A stretch of 64,000 nucleotides of DNA. Origin: an uncultured Sphingomonas sp. (GTDB taxonomy: Bacteria > Pseudomonadota > Alphaproteobacteria > Sphingomonadales > Sphingomonadaceae). Numbering within the stretch: position 1 is the stretch's first letter; each line of letters starts with the position of its first letter. The notes under the pieces were generated by a model. That model searched no databases. It was not told the origin of the DNA and was given only the letters and a program-made list of their open reading frames with translations. Where the stretch lies: positions 62,001-126,000 of the forward strand of contig NZ_CALMPA010000039.1 in NCBI RefSeq assembly GCF_937871615.1. The letters are read 5' to 3'. The translations under genes were made by a program, and so were the position numbers. Below, piece after piece: positions 54,012 through 62,558 of the stretch.

Positions 54012-55423
54012 GCCTCGCCTCTCGAACTGGCGCCATTAACGCCAGAAGAGCTACATAAGCCAGGCCAATGGTCAGCAGCATATATCGGCCCGGATCGGCG
54101 ACGCCGAATACGACCAGCATCGCGAAATTTCCGACGCCCAACCCTGCGGATAGGATCGCACCGAATCTAACGCCATCGTTCCGGCGTATACAGCTCAACA
54201 GCAACACCGAAAGGCAGGCAATCAGCCCCGCGCCTTGTGCTTTGGGAAATTTGAACAACAATCGCTCCAGCCAACGCATCGCATCTGTCGCAGCGGACGG
54301 TCGCCACAAGCCGACCACCCGATCGCTGTGAAGGTCAGCCATCTCCCGACGCATTTCCGCCAGCGCATCGGGACTGGTTGCGTCATTGATTGCCTGACCA
54401 TCAATGCCCCACGTGGCGTGATCCCGCGATTCAAGCAAATAACGCACATAGGTCAGCCTGTGGCGAAAATAGGCCAAAGGATGCGCGCAATCTCGATCAG
54501 CCACCGCTGCGTCAATGGCCCATCGAGGCGATCATAGGCCGCTGCATAACCTCCACACGGCGTCCAATGTGCAAAACTGTCCCACATATAGGGAACGTAG
54601 CAAGACGCGACGCTCTGCAGCGTGCTGGTCGGCCAGCCGCGTACCGAATCAAAGGCGTTCTGACCGGTTCTGACCGATATGCCCGCAAGATCGAACAGGA
54701 CGAGTTGCTTATCAGGGTGCAGGTTGCGCGCCGCGAAAATCCTGGAATCTACCGTCCGATTGAGTGGAATGGCCAACGCCCCCGCCACGAGAAGGATTAT
54801 CATCAGGACAAGGTAACATCGCCACGACCTGACAAAAAAAAGGGGCTATGACAGCTCCGGCAACGACGATGACCATGAAGTTCGGCGTCTTCGACAATAG
54901 AAATAGCGCAATAACTGCAATGAATATCGCCATTCCCATTACACTAAATCCACGACCAATTGACCGTCGCGCTAATTGGACCGCAATCAGTAACGTCAAA
55001 AATATCGTGGAATCCTTGCAGATATAACCGAGGCTGCCGGACAGAACGAGGCGCAACAGCAGTTCACCCGTCAACACCGCCTGTTCCCTTGGGTTGCGGG
55101 GAAAACGCGGTAGAAACCCGGCAAAGATGCCGAAAAGCGTCACCTGCATTATCAGGGCGGCTGCCGGTTGTCCGCTCTAGCGGAGCAGGCAGGCTCCAGA
55201 ACCATCCCAGAGTTGCCGAATGCCAATTGTTCGTCAGACCCGGCGCCTCTGCCGCAACGACAGAAAAGAGGGAATCAGCATTCAGCCTGCCGGGATAGTT
55301 CAGCAAGAAGCAAAGCAGGGCGAATCCGATACCAACCGGCCAATGGAAGCGCCAATTTGGATCGACAAGGCGCGGACTCGCACCGGCGCCCGTTCGCCCG
55401 ATCAAGCCGAAAAGACCTTTCAT
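53968..55423 (-). pseudogene. Polytopic membrane protein gene broken by three frameshifts
   Basis: Four overlapping minus-strand reading frames join into one protein of about 480 residues. It starts at ATG 55423 with W-P-V-G-I-G-F-A-L-L-C-F-L-L-N-Y-P-G, includes N-A-D-S-L and N-N-W-H-S-A-T, and ends at 53968. Frame changes occur near 55150-55180, at an A8 tract (54834-54841; seven bases would restore the frame into R-C-Y-L-V-L-M), and near 54490. The Y-P-G...D-S-L...W-H pattern resembles GT-C-type polytopic glycosyltransferases, but I cannot name the family. Lower GC than its neighbours suggests horizontal origin. Confidence 0.75.
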
Positions 55424-55525
55424 CCGGACGGTCTAACGGAAACGCCGTTTAGGTTAGGTATATTTCCCGCGCCAACGGAGCCGATCGACGAAGACGGATG
55501 CCGAATATCCGGCGCGTGCGAGAAG

Positions 55526-56290
55526 CTACAACGACTGCCCGTCATCCACGTCGATCACCGCGCCGGTTACCTGCGCGGAGGCATCCGCCGCGAAATAGAG
55601 CATCATCGGATCAAGCGCGGTGATCCCCATCATCCGCTTGCGATGGAAGCCCGCGATCTGCTTCGCGCCGCCTTCGGTCTCGAACCAGTCGCCCGCGATT
55701 TCCGTCTGAACATAGCCGGGCTGGATGACGTTGACGTTGATCCCCTGTCGCACCCATTCGCGCGCCAGATTGCGCCCGAGGTGCGCCACGCCCGCCTTCG
55801 ACGCGGCATAGGCGCTGTCGCCATGCCCGGTGAGATGCGCGGTGATCGAGCCGATGATGATCGCCCGCCCCTTGCCGCTCTCCCGCGATCCGCCCGCGAT
55901 CAGCCGCTTCGCGCCTTCGCGCACGGTGAGATAGGCGCCGAGGAAATTGGCGTCGAGCAACTGCCGCAGCCCTTCCACCGACACCTCGGTCGCGCGACCG
56001 GAGTGGCTCATGCCGGCATTGGCGACGATCGTGTCCACCGTCCCGAACCGCGCCTCCGCCGCGTCATAAGCGGCGATGGTCGAGGCCTCGTCGCCAACGT
56101 CGAGCGCCACCGCCAGCGCGTTCGCGCCGATCTCCGCCGCCAGCGCCTCGACCCGCTCGACCCGCCGCGCGCCGAGCACAACCTTCGCGCCCGCATTCGC
56201 ATAGAGCCGCGCGAAATGCGCGCCAAAGCCCGAAGACGCACCCGTAATCAGCGCCACGCGCCCATCCAGCCTGAAAGCCATATCCGCCAT
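55526..56290 (-). CDS. SDR family oxidoreductase
   Basis: The 254-residue short-chain dehydrogenase has T-G-A-S-S-G-F-G near residue 16 and a cofactor-specifying G-A-R-R-V-E-R after the second strand, favouring NADP. N-A-G-M-S follows near residue 90, with catalytic Ser in I-G-S-I-T-A and Y-A-A-S-K near residue 165. The C-terminal D-V-D-D-G-Q-S-L is typical. The start could be ATG 56290 or 56281. The substrate is unknown. The 102 bases to the pseudogene hold nothing named. Confidence 0.88.
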   Translation of the reverse strand: MADMAFRLDGRVALITGASSGFGAHFARLYANAGAKVVLGARRVERVEALAAEIGANALAVALDVGDEASTIAAYDAAEARFGTVDTIVANAGMSHSGRATEVSVEGLRQLLDANFLGAYLTVREGAKRLIAGGSRESGKGRAIIIGSITAHLTGHGDSAYAASKAGVAHLGRNLAREWVRQGINVNVIQPGYVQTEIAGDWFETEGGAKQIAGFHRKRMMGITALDPMMLYFAADASAQVTGAVIDVDDGQSL

Positions 56291-56403
56291 CTCCTTAGTT
56301 CCCTCAGGTCGTTGGGGGGCGCGGACGAAATGGTCAACCCATCTTGCCCCTTGCCAGCGGCGCGGCGCGCGGCAAAAGCATCCGTCAAAAGGGGAAGCGT
56401 TCG

Positions 56404-56958
56404 ATGTCCATCCTGTCAGACCGCTGGATTCGCGAACGCGCGATCGCCGACAATATGATCGAGCCGTTCGTCGAGGCGCAGCGCCGCGATGGCTGCATCA
56501 GTTACGGCCTGTCCTCCTACGGCTATGACGCGCGCGTCGCCGACGAATTCAAGATTTTCACCAACGTGGACAATGCGTTGGTCGACCCGAAGGATTTCGC
56601 GGCGAACAGCTTCGTCGATCGCAAGACCGACGTGTGCATCATCCCGCCGAACAGCTTCGCGCTGGCGCGCACGGTGGAATATTTCCGCGTGCCAAGCGAC
56701 GTGCTGGTGATCTGCCTCGGCAAATCGACCTATGCGCGCTGCGGCATCATCGTGAACGTCACCCCGCTCGAACCCGGCTGGGAAGGGCATGTGACGCTGG
56801 AATTCTCCAATACCACGCCATTGCCGGCCAAAATCTACGCCAATGAAGGCGCGTGCCAGTTCCTGTTCCTGCAGGGCAACGAGCCATGCGAGACGACCTA
56901 CGCCGACCGGGCCGGTAAATATATGGGCCAGCGCGGGGTGACGTTGCCGCGGTTGTAG
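56404..56958 (+). CDS. dcd: dCTP deaminase
   Basis: The 184-residue enzyme deaminates dCTP to dUTP for dTTP synthesis. Family blocks are M-S-I-L-S-D-R-W-I at the start, L-S-S-Y-G-Y-D-A-R near residue 38, G-K-S-T-Y-A-R-C-G near residue 105, the catalytic [14 protein letters not shown] near residue 122 and [10 protein letters not shown] at the end. The length is normal. ATG 56404 follows AGGGGAAGCG. Confidence 0.95.
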   Translation: MSILSDRWIRERAIADNMIEPFVEAQRRDGCISYGLSSYGYDARVADEFKIFTNVDNALVDPKDFAANSFVDRKTDVCIIPPNSFALARTVEYFRVPSDVLVICLGKSTYARCGIIVNVTPLEPGWEGHVTLEFSNTTPLPAKIYANEGACQFLFLQGNEPCETTYADRAGKYMGQRGVTLPRL

Positions 56959-57094
56959 GTGTGGATGGCGCTCGATGCGAGTTCATGCCGGTGCGCCAAC
57001 CGAGCAGCTATCGACGATCGGGCGCTCTGGGCGAAGTTTCGCGCCACTCTAACGCCAGCTTGCGAACGCCTTGGCCGTCGGTAACATCGGACGG

Positions 57095-57571
57095 ATGCTC
57101 GGTCTGATATCCGTAGCCGTCCCGCTAATGACGGCGCTCGCAACGCCCGTTGCCTCGTTACGTATGGAAAGCGGGGAGTCCGCTTTCTCCGTCATTGTAA
57201 GTGAAGATCAATCGAATGGATATCAGATCCAATTCGATTGCGTGCGTACCTGCAGTCACTTCACCAGCCTGCGCGAACCGATAGGCGATACCCCGCTCGG
57301 ACTGTTCACCCGCGATTAGGACGACCTGCTGTTCTCACTGTGGAGCGCCGGATCGACTTATCGGGTCCGTGTCTGGCGCGTAACCAATGCCGGAGCGCTC
57401 AAGATCGCCGAACTGTCGAGTCGAGGAAGGCCAGACTTCTTGAGCGACAGGGCTGGGCACGCCGTCATTCGCACCTACGAAAGCACAGCCGAGATCGGTC
57501 TTCGACACGCGACATTATGGATCTACGAACGAGGCAAGTTCATGCCGTCCAAGGCGCAAGAAGACGATTAG
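57095..57571 (+). pseudogene. Secreted protein gene interrupted by an amber codon
   Basis: An open frame starts with a signal peptide (MLGLISVAVPLMTALATPVAS) and stops at TAG 57317-57319. It then continues in the same frame for 83 more sense codons to TAG 57569-57571. The continuation is protein-like (L-L-F-S-L-W-S-A-G-S-T-Y-R-V-R-V-W-R and L-W-I-Y-E-R-G-K-F). A single C-to-T change (CAG to TAG) would explain the break. The family is unknown. The region 57572-57738 holds nothing I can support. Confidence 0.65.
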
Positions 57572-57738
57572 AGCGTCGAACACTGGATATGGATTGTTCG
57601 CCGAGGCCCGAATTCGCAGACGGCAAATACCCTTCGACAACCTCCAGGGCGACGAGGGAATGAGTGATCCGCCTTACGCCACACTCTCGATTCTTCGTAT
57701 TCGATAACCGGCCCGACCTCCGCGCGCTGAAAGCCCCC

Positions 57739-57769
57739 AAAGAAAAGGGCGGCCCTGAAGGACCGCCCT
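57739..57769 (-). terminator. Rho-independent terminator of the tonB-exbB-exbD operon
   Basis: On the minus strand AGGGCGGTCC and GGGCCGCCCT pair around TTCA and are followed by TTTCTTT. It lies 30 bases past the exbD2 stop, as expected for the end of this operon. Confidence 0.85.
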
Positions 57770-57798
57770 CACCTAATCGCAATCTCAAGCCGAAGCCT

Positions 57799-58227
57799 TT
57801 AGAAATCGCGATAATATTGCTCGTTCCCGATGAAGCCGAGCTTGGTCACGCGCGAACGCTTGATTACCGCGAGCGTCCGGTCGACCACTTCGTAGCGCGC
57901 CTGCGGATCAGGCTGGAAGTGCAGTTCCGGTTCCGGGACCATGCCCGCCGCGACATCGAGATACTGACGCAACGTCACCATATCGACGGGCGTGCCGTTC
58001 CAGGTGACCGTGCCGTTGACCGCGATCGCAACCTTGTTCTTGTCCGGCTCGACCGGCGGCGGGGTCGGGTTTGCCTGATTCTGCGGCAGATCAACCTTAA
58101 CCGCGTGGGTCTGGATCGGGATGGTGATGATGAACATGATGAGGAGCACGAGCATGACGTCGATCAACGGCGTCGTGTTCATTTCCATCATCGGCTCGCC
58201 GTCGTCGCGGCCGCCACTCATTGCCAT
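57799..58227 (-). CDS. exbD: ExbD-family biopolymer transport protein (second copy)
   Basis: The 142-residue protein has one N-terminal transmembrane helix (V-M-L-V-L-L-I-M-F-I-I-T-I-P-I) preceded by the proton-path Asp in P-L-I-D-V-M-L. A periplasmic ExbD domain follows, with Y-L-D-V-A and the ending K-L-G-F-I-G-N-E. It couples proton flow through ExbB-ExbD to TonB. It is last in the four-gene operon. The Pro-rich insert P-N-P-T-P-P-P-V differs from copy 1. Confidence 0.92.
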   Translation of the reverse strand: MAMSGGRDDGEPMMEMNTTPLIDVMLVLLIMFIITIPIQTHAVKVDLPQNQANPTPPPVEPDKNKVAIAVNGTVTWNGTPVDMVTLRQYLDVAAGMVPEPELHFQPDPQARYEVVDRTLAVIKRSRVTKLGFIGNEQYYRDF

Positions 58228-58252
58228 GTCGTGTTACTCCTGACCGCTTCGC

Positions 58253-58735
58253 TTACAGCCGCTCGGGATTTTCGCCGGGCGGCGGCTCTGAAATGAAGCC
58301 AACCTTGGCGAAGCCAGCCATCTGCATGTTAAAGATCGCGCCGCCGATGCAACGCCACGGCGTATTCACGTCGCCGCGGATATGCGCCTCGGGCAGTTCG
58401 AGGCCGGGGGCGTTCGGACCACCCTGGCGGGCGATCTCGGCCTTCAGCTTGGCCACCGCGCGATCGAGCAGCTCCTGGTGGGTCACCGGGGTAAGGCCCC
58501 AATAGACCTTGCAGACGCCGTCCGCGCTCGTGATCGAGAGCGAGACGTTTTCGGGTTTGGTCGTCGTCGGGTCGAAACGAACGTCCGGAAGCTTCAGCTT
58601 CACGCTCTGGACCACGACCGGAACCGCGATCAGGAAGATGATGAGGAGCACCAGCATGACGTCCACCAGCGGGGTCGTGTTGATGTCCGACATCGGGGTT
58701 TCGGTAGCGGAATCACCGCCAACGCTCATCGCCAT
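58253..58735 (-). CDS. exbD: ExbD-family biopolymer transport protein (first copy)
   Basis: The 160-residue protein has the same architecture: T-T-P-L-V-D-V-M-L-V-L-L with the conserved Asp, one transmembrane helix and a periplasmic domain ending K-V-G-F-I-S-E. The periplasmic domain carries an insertion around residues 75-120 containing two cysteines (G-V-C-K-V-Y-W and W-R-C-I-G), not seen in copy 2. It lies 94 bases after exbB and 25 before exbD copy 2. Confidence 0.92.
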   Translation of the reverse strand: MAMSVGGDSATETPMSDINTTPLVDVMLVLLIIFLIAVPVVVQSVKLKLPDVRFDPTTTKPENVSLSITSADGVCKVYWGLTPVTHQELLDRAVAKLKAEIARQGGPNAPGLELPEAHIRGDVNTPWRCIGGAIFNMQMAGFAKVGFISEPPPGENPERL

Positions 58736-58829
58736 GTGTCAGGCTTTCCTACTCATTCGGCCGTCGGGCTCACCCTTCGGCGGGTTGGCGGGGCCGTTAC
58801 GAGAACGGCCCCGCCTTCCCTATTTTATC

Positions 58830-59606
58830 TTACGCGCGGGTCTGCGTGCCGGCGGCAGCCGCGGGCTTCGCGGGCGCCGGCTTCGGCGCGCCGGCCAGCG
58901 ACGGACGAACCGCGCCCTTGGACGCGAGATAGCCGAGAACGTCGTTCGAGAAGGCCGAGAGGTCTTCCGCGATGCCCTTGTTGCGGCGCTGCAGCCAGTT
59001 GTACGCGAGCACCGCCGGAACCGCGACGACGAGGCCGAGCGCGGTCATGATGAGCGCTTCACCGACCGGGCCGGCAACCGCGTCGATCGACGCCTGGCCC
59101 GCCGCACCGATCTTGATGAGCGCGCGATAGATGCCGATAACCGTACCGAACAGGCCGATGAACGGCGCGGTCGCGCCGACGGTCGCGAGGAACGCCAGGC
59201 CGCTGCCGAGCTTCGAGTTGATCGAGGCTTCCGAACGGGCGAGCGAACCATGCAGCCAGTCATGCGCCTCGACCGGATCGGTCAGCCGCGAGTGCTGGTC
59301 CTGCGCGGCAAGGCCGTCGTCGACGATCTGCTTGTAGGCCGAGTTCTTCTCGAGCTTGGCCGAACCCTCGCGCAGCGAGTTAGCGTTCCAGAAACCCTCG
59401 CGAACGCGCTTCGCCTGGTTGATGATCTTCTGCTGCTCGAACAGCTTCGAGAACAGGATGTAGAACGAGACGATCGACATCAGCACGAGGATGCCGAACA
59501 CGGTCTGCGAGATCAGGCCACCCTCCTTGAGGGCGGGGATCAGGCCGTACGGGTTGTCGCCGTGGGCGGCCGGCGCGGCAGCAGCCGCGAGAATGGTGGT
59601 GATCAT
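58830..59606 (-). CDS. exbB: ExbB/TolQ/MotA-family proton channel protein
   Basis: The 258-residue protein has three transmembrane helices (about residues 32-55, 137-160 and 180-205) and the family core G-L-F-G-T-V-I-G-I-Y-R-A-L and P-V-G-E-A-L-I-M-T-A-L-G-L. With ExbD it forms the proton channel that energises TonB in the inner membrane. The C-terminal tail is Ala/Pro/Lys-rich. It lies 55 bases after tonB. Confidence 0.94.
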   Translation of the reverse strand: MITTILAAAAAPAAHGDNPYGLIPALKEGGLISQTVFGILVLMSIVSFYILFSKLFEQQKIINQAKRVREGFWNANSLREGSAKLEKNSAYKQIVDDGLAAQDQHSRLTDPVEAHDWLHGSLARSEASINSKLGSGLAFLATVGATAPFIGLFGTVIGIYRALIKIGAAGQASIDAVAGPVGEALIMTALGLVVAVPAVLAYNWLQRRNKGIAEDLSAFSNDVLGYLASKGAVRPSLAGAPKPAPAKPAAAAGTQTRA

Positions 59607-59661
59607 AAAGTTGTTAGTCCCTTGAAAAACGAATGGCGTCAGAAGGTGGTGTGGAAATGGG

Positions 59662-60315
59662 TCATTCCGGAATGACCCATTTCACCGGCAGCGAGGTCCT
59701 GGACACGATCGGCTGACCGTTCTCATCCTTAGCAGGCGTGTAGCGGACGCGGCTTTTCGCGATCCGGCACGTTGCCTGGTCAAGCGCGGCACTGCCGCTG
59801 GACGTGGACACCTCACAGTCGGTCACGCGACCGTCAGTGCCAATCGTGAGCGCCGCGACGACGCGCCCCTGCTCACCTGCACGCAACGCCGACGGGGGAT
59901 AATTGTCCGAGTTGAAATACTGACCCGGATTACCCTTCGCGACAGCCGCATGCGAAATCCGCGGTGGCGCAGGCGGCGGCGCCGGAGGCGGCGGCGGCGC
60001 GAGCACCGGCGGTGCCGGCGGCGGATTGGGCACAACCGAGATCACCGGCGCCGCGCTCGTCGTCTGGACGATCGGCGGCGGAGCAACCACCGGCGGTGGC
60101 GTCAATTTAACGTCTGGCGGCGGGGGTGGCGGCTCATCCGGCGGCGGGGGCGGTGGCTCCTCAACGTCGAACGTATTTAACTTCTCCGACACCTTTTTCA
60201 CGTATTGGTACGCGAGGCCGGTGACGAAGGCGTAGCCGAGCGCAAGGTGAATCGCCGCGACGATAACGATCGCGACGACCTTGCTCCCGCTCATCTTCTG
60301 GTCAGCGTAGGCCAT
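59662..60315 (-). CDS. tonB: TonB energy transducer
   Basis: The 217-residue protein has an N-terminal anchor helix (about residues 12-33). A Pro-rich spacer with alternating E-P-P-P-P-P runs follows (about residues 52-120), then a C-terminal TonB domain with Y-P-P-S-A-L-R-A-G-E-Q-G-R-V and terminal P-V-K-W-V-I-P-E. It delivers proton-motive force to outer-membrane TonB-dependent receptors. It is first in tonB-exbB-exbD-exbD. ATG 60315 is used; ATG 60294 is an alternative. Confidence 0.94.
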   Translation of the reverse strand: MAYADQKMSGSKVVAIVIVAAIHLALGYAFVTGLAYQYVKKVSEKLNTFDVEEPPPPPPDEPPPPPPDVKLTPPPVVAPPPIVQTTSAAPVISVVPNPPPAPPVLAPPPPPAPPPAPPRISHAAVAKGNPGQYFNSDNYPPSALRAGEQGRVVAALTIGTDGRVTDCEVSTSSGSAALDQATCRIAKSRVRYTPAKDENGQPIVSRTSLPVKWVIPE

Positions 60316-60416
60316 TCAGCAGTGAAACTCCCTCATCCCTAGGGCCACTAGGGCCGGACCCCCGATCCAGCGCATCGAACCGGCGACCCAGTACGTCCGT
60401 AAGCTAGAACATCCCA

Positions 60417-60448
60417 CGGTACGGCGCGACTCCTATCGCGCCGTACCG
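60417..60448. promoter_or_regulatory. 13-bp perfect hairpin upstream of tonB
   Basis: CGGTACGGCGCGA (60417-60429) pairs perfectly with TCGCGCCGTACCG (60436-60448) around a 6-base loop, 102 bases before the tonB start. No T run occurs on either side. It may be a leader-RNA structure, a barrier between divergent units, or a protein site. Confidence 0.6.
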
Positions 60449-60497
60449 AGGCGTGCAAACGCTTTGTCTGGCACAGCAAACGTACGGTCCCCGCATG

Positions 60498-60513
60498 ACA
60501 GAATTATTTCTGT
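60498..60513. promoter_or_regulatory. Candidate operator dyad upstream of the hypothetical gene
   Basis: ACAGAA and TTCTGT are perfectly inverted around TTAT, 33 bases before the ATG at 60547. The AT-rich dyad stands out in GC-rich DNA and could bind a regulator of either divergent unit. No regulator is identified. Confidence 0.4.
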
Positions 60514-60546
60514 ATCGGAAGGCCCCAATGGCCTAATCCAGGCGAT

Positions 60547-61431
60547 ATGAAATCACGCATGTTTTCCCGCGCGCTGGCACTGGCCGCGCTCGCCGTTTCG
60601 CCCGGATTTCCGGCCTTCGCGCAGCAACGCGCCGCCCCATTGGCGGAGCCTGGCCCCATCGCCCCGCCCTATGCCGACATGGCCGATCTGGTGATCGCAA
60701 GCCCGCTGGTGATCGATGCGACGATTCGTTCGACTTCTAAGATAAAACCCGTCGAAGCGCCTGGCCTCGCCCCCGGCGCGACCCGATTCTACGTCGAAGC
60801 GGACGTCAATGCGCTGATTCGCGGCCCCGGCGCGATTCCGCCGCGCATCGGCTATCTGCTCGATGCCGCGCCGGACGGAACCGGGCGCATACCGAAATAT
60901 AAAAAGTCCCGCGTCCTGTTGTTCGCCCGCCCGGTTCCCGGTCGCGGCGACCAGATTCAGCTCGTGACGCCGGGGGCGCAACTTGGCTGGTCACCGGCGA
61001 GCGACGCGCTCGCGCGGCGGATCACCGGAGAGGTGCTCGCCAGCGACACGCCGCCGGTGGTAATCGGCGTCGGCAATGCATTCCACGTCGCGGGCTCGTT
61101 ACCCGGCGAGGGCGAGACGCAGATATTCCTGCGCACCGCGGATCACCGCCCTGTTTCGCTGTCGATTCTTCGCCGCCCCGGCGAGCGCCCGCGCTGGGCG
61201 GTGGCATTGTCTGAGATCATCGACGACGCGGCCGCACCGCCAAAGCCCGACACATTATTATGGTATCGCCTCGCGTGCGGGCTGCCGCGCGAGCTTCCCG
61301 ATGACAGCGTGGCATCGCTTTCCGCCGCCGATTCGGCGCAGGCGCGCGAAGATTATCGCCTCGTGCTGGAGCGGCTCGGCCCGTGCGGGCGCACCCGCCC
61401 GCCCGTCAGCGGCGGTGGCGGACCAGCGTGA
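60547..61431 (+). CDS. Hypothetical secreted protein
   Basis: The 294-residue product has a Sec signal peptide (residues 1-25, cleavage near AFA-QQ). The mature part is mainly beta-type, with F-Y-V-E-A-D-V-N-A-L-I-R-G and S-R-V-L-L-F-A-R-P-V-P-G-R. It ends in a Gly-rich tail; two cysteines lie near the C-terminus (L-A-C-G-L and G-P-C-G-R). I do not recognise a family. The last 26 bases overlap the convergent folB-like gene. Confidence 0.7.
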   Translation: MKSRMFSRALALAALAVSPGFPAFAQQRAAPLAEPGPIAPPYADMADLVIASPLVIDATIRSTSKIKPVEAPGLAPGATRFYVEADVNALIRGPGAIPPRIGYLLDAAPDGTGRIPKYKKSRVLLFARPVPGRGDQIQLVTPGAQLGWSPASDALARRITGEVLASDTPPVVIGVGNAFHVAGSLPGEGETQIFLRTADHRPVSLSILRRPGERPRWAVALSEIIDDAAAPPKPDTLLWYRLACGLPRELPDDSVASLSAADSAQAREDYRLVLERLGPCGRTRPPVSGGGGPA

Positions 61432-61780
61432 TCCCGATCGATTCGCCGGCTTCGGCGATCGCCAGCTTGACGATCTTCACGGTCACCCGCAGCACGCGGC
61501 GATCCTGAAGGAACAGGGTTTCGGCGATATGGTCCGCGACGCCCTCGATCAGCGTGAAATGCACGCCGGGCGGCAACGCGCTGGTCGCCGCGCGCTTCAG
61601 ATCGAGATAGTTCTTCGACGCGCCGAGCGGCGTATCCGGCGCGTAATGAGCCGGCGCTTCGAGCCTGACGCCGATCGAGATGCGCAACGGCTGCGGCAGA
61701 TGCGTTTCCTCGGAATAGATGCCGGTCAGCACCGGCACCTCCAAATCGTGCACTTCCAGTTCGAGGCTGTCGTCCATCAC
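61406..61780 (-). CDS. Dihydroneopterin aldolase family protein
   Basis: The 124-residue protein has the FolB fold pattern: G-I-Y-S-E-E-T near residue 20, Q-P-L-R-I-S-I-G-V near residue 30, Y-L-D-L-K-R near residue 57 and the helix F-T-L-I-E-G-V-A-D-H-I-A-E near residue 75, then V-T-V-K-I-V-K-L. FolB forms 6-hydroxymethyldihydropterin in folate synthesis. Y-L-D and L-I-E resemble the catalytic blocks. No other folate gene is adjacent. Confidence 0.8.
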   Translation of the reverse strand: MMDDSLELEVHDLEVPVLTGIYSEETHLPQPLRISIGVRLEAPAHYAPDTPLGASKNYLDLKRAATSALPPGVHFTLIEGVADHIAETLFLQDRRVLRVTVKIVKLAIAEAGESIGITLVRHRR

Positions 61781-61858
61781 GCGCTCGTCAGAGGGGGTTG
61801 TCCGCCGATGCGGAAGAAGCGGCGCGTCTAGGCCGCCCCCCGCGGCGGGGCAAGCGAA

Positions 61859-62518
61859 TCAGGCCGCCGCACTCGGGCGCGCGCTCGCCGCGGCGTGCCA
61901 GCGCCTGAGATTGGCCGCCGATTCGGGCACCACGAGCTTGGCCGCCTTGGCGAAATCAATCGTCGCCAGCGCGGTGATATCGGCGAAGGTATAGGTTTCT
62001 CCGGTCATCCATGGCCGCGCCGCCAGTTCCTTATCGAGCATGTCGACGAACATGTCCCACATCAACATGCCCCGCGCAGCAAGTTGTGGAATTTGCGCCA
62101 TATTCGGCCAATTTCCCGCCGCACCGCGCCCGGCGAACGCCGGATTTCCATTGCGCAGCACATAGACGGCGGCGGCATAGCCCTCATTCTCGATCCGCCG
62201 CGTCATGCTTTCGATTCGCGCGATTTCCAGCGCATTGCCGCCAAACAGCGGCGGATCGGGATGCAGCGCCTCGAAATACCGGCAGATCGCCGCCGATTCG
62301 CAGATCACCTCGCCATCATCGAGCAGCAAGGCGGGCACCATGCCGCGCGGGTTTACCGCGAGATAGGCCGGCCCAAGCTGCTCATCCGCGCGCAGGTCGA
62401 TCATCACCCGTTCCACGGCGATGCCCTTCTCCGCGAGATAGATCCTCACCCGCCGCGGGCTGGGCGCCCAGACTGCATCGTAAAGCTTCACGGCGTCATT
62501 CCACTTGCGTTCAGACAC
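61859..62518 (-). CDS. Glutathione S-transferase family protein
   Basis: The 219-residue GST has an N-terminal thioredoxin-like domain (K-L-Y-D-A-V-W-A-P-S-P-R-R-V-R near residue 11, N-P-R-G-M-V-P-A-L near residue 56, I-C-E-S-A-A-I near residue 71). An all-helical C-terminal domain follows with F-A-D-I-T-A-L near residue 178. The substrate is unknown. gshA in this window provides the glutathione pathway. Confidence 0.9.
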   Translation of the reverse strand: MSERKWNDAVKLYDAVWAPSPRRVRIYLAEKGIAVERVMIDLRADEQLGPAYLAVNPRGMVPALLLDDGEVICESAAICRYFEALHPDPPLFGGNALEIARIESMTRRIENEGYAAAVYVLRNGNPAFAGRGAAGNWPNMAQIPQLAARGMLMWDMFVDMLDKELAARPWMTGETYTFADITALATIDFAKAAKLVVPESAANLRRWHAAASARPSAAA

Positions 62519-62558
62519 ACTATCGCTAATCCGCGCCGCCCTTGGCGTCCATCAGGGA

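Noticed and set aside
57317-57319. Programmed recoding at the TAG codon
   Set aside because: No pyrrolysine genes, recoding hairpin or conserved context is visible; nonsense mutation is simpler.
61859-62518. GST gene as maleylacetoacetate isomerase, completing the tyrosine pathway
   Set aside because: It lacks the S-S-C-S/zeta-class N-terminal pattern and is 27 kb from hmgA, so only a general GST call is justified.
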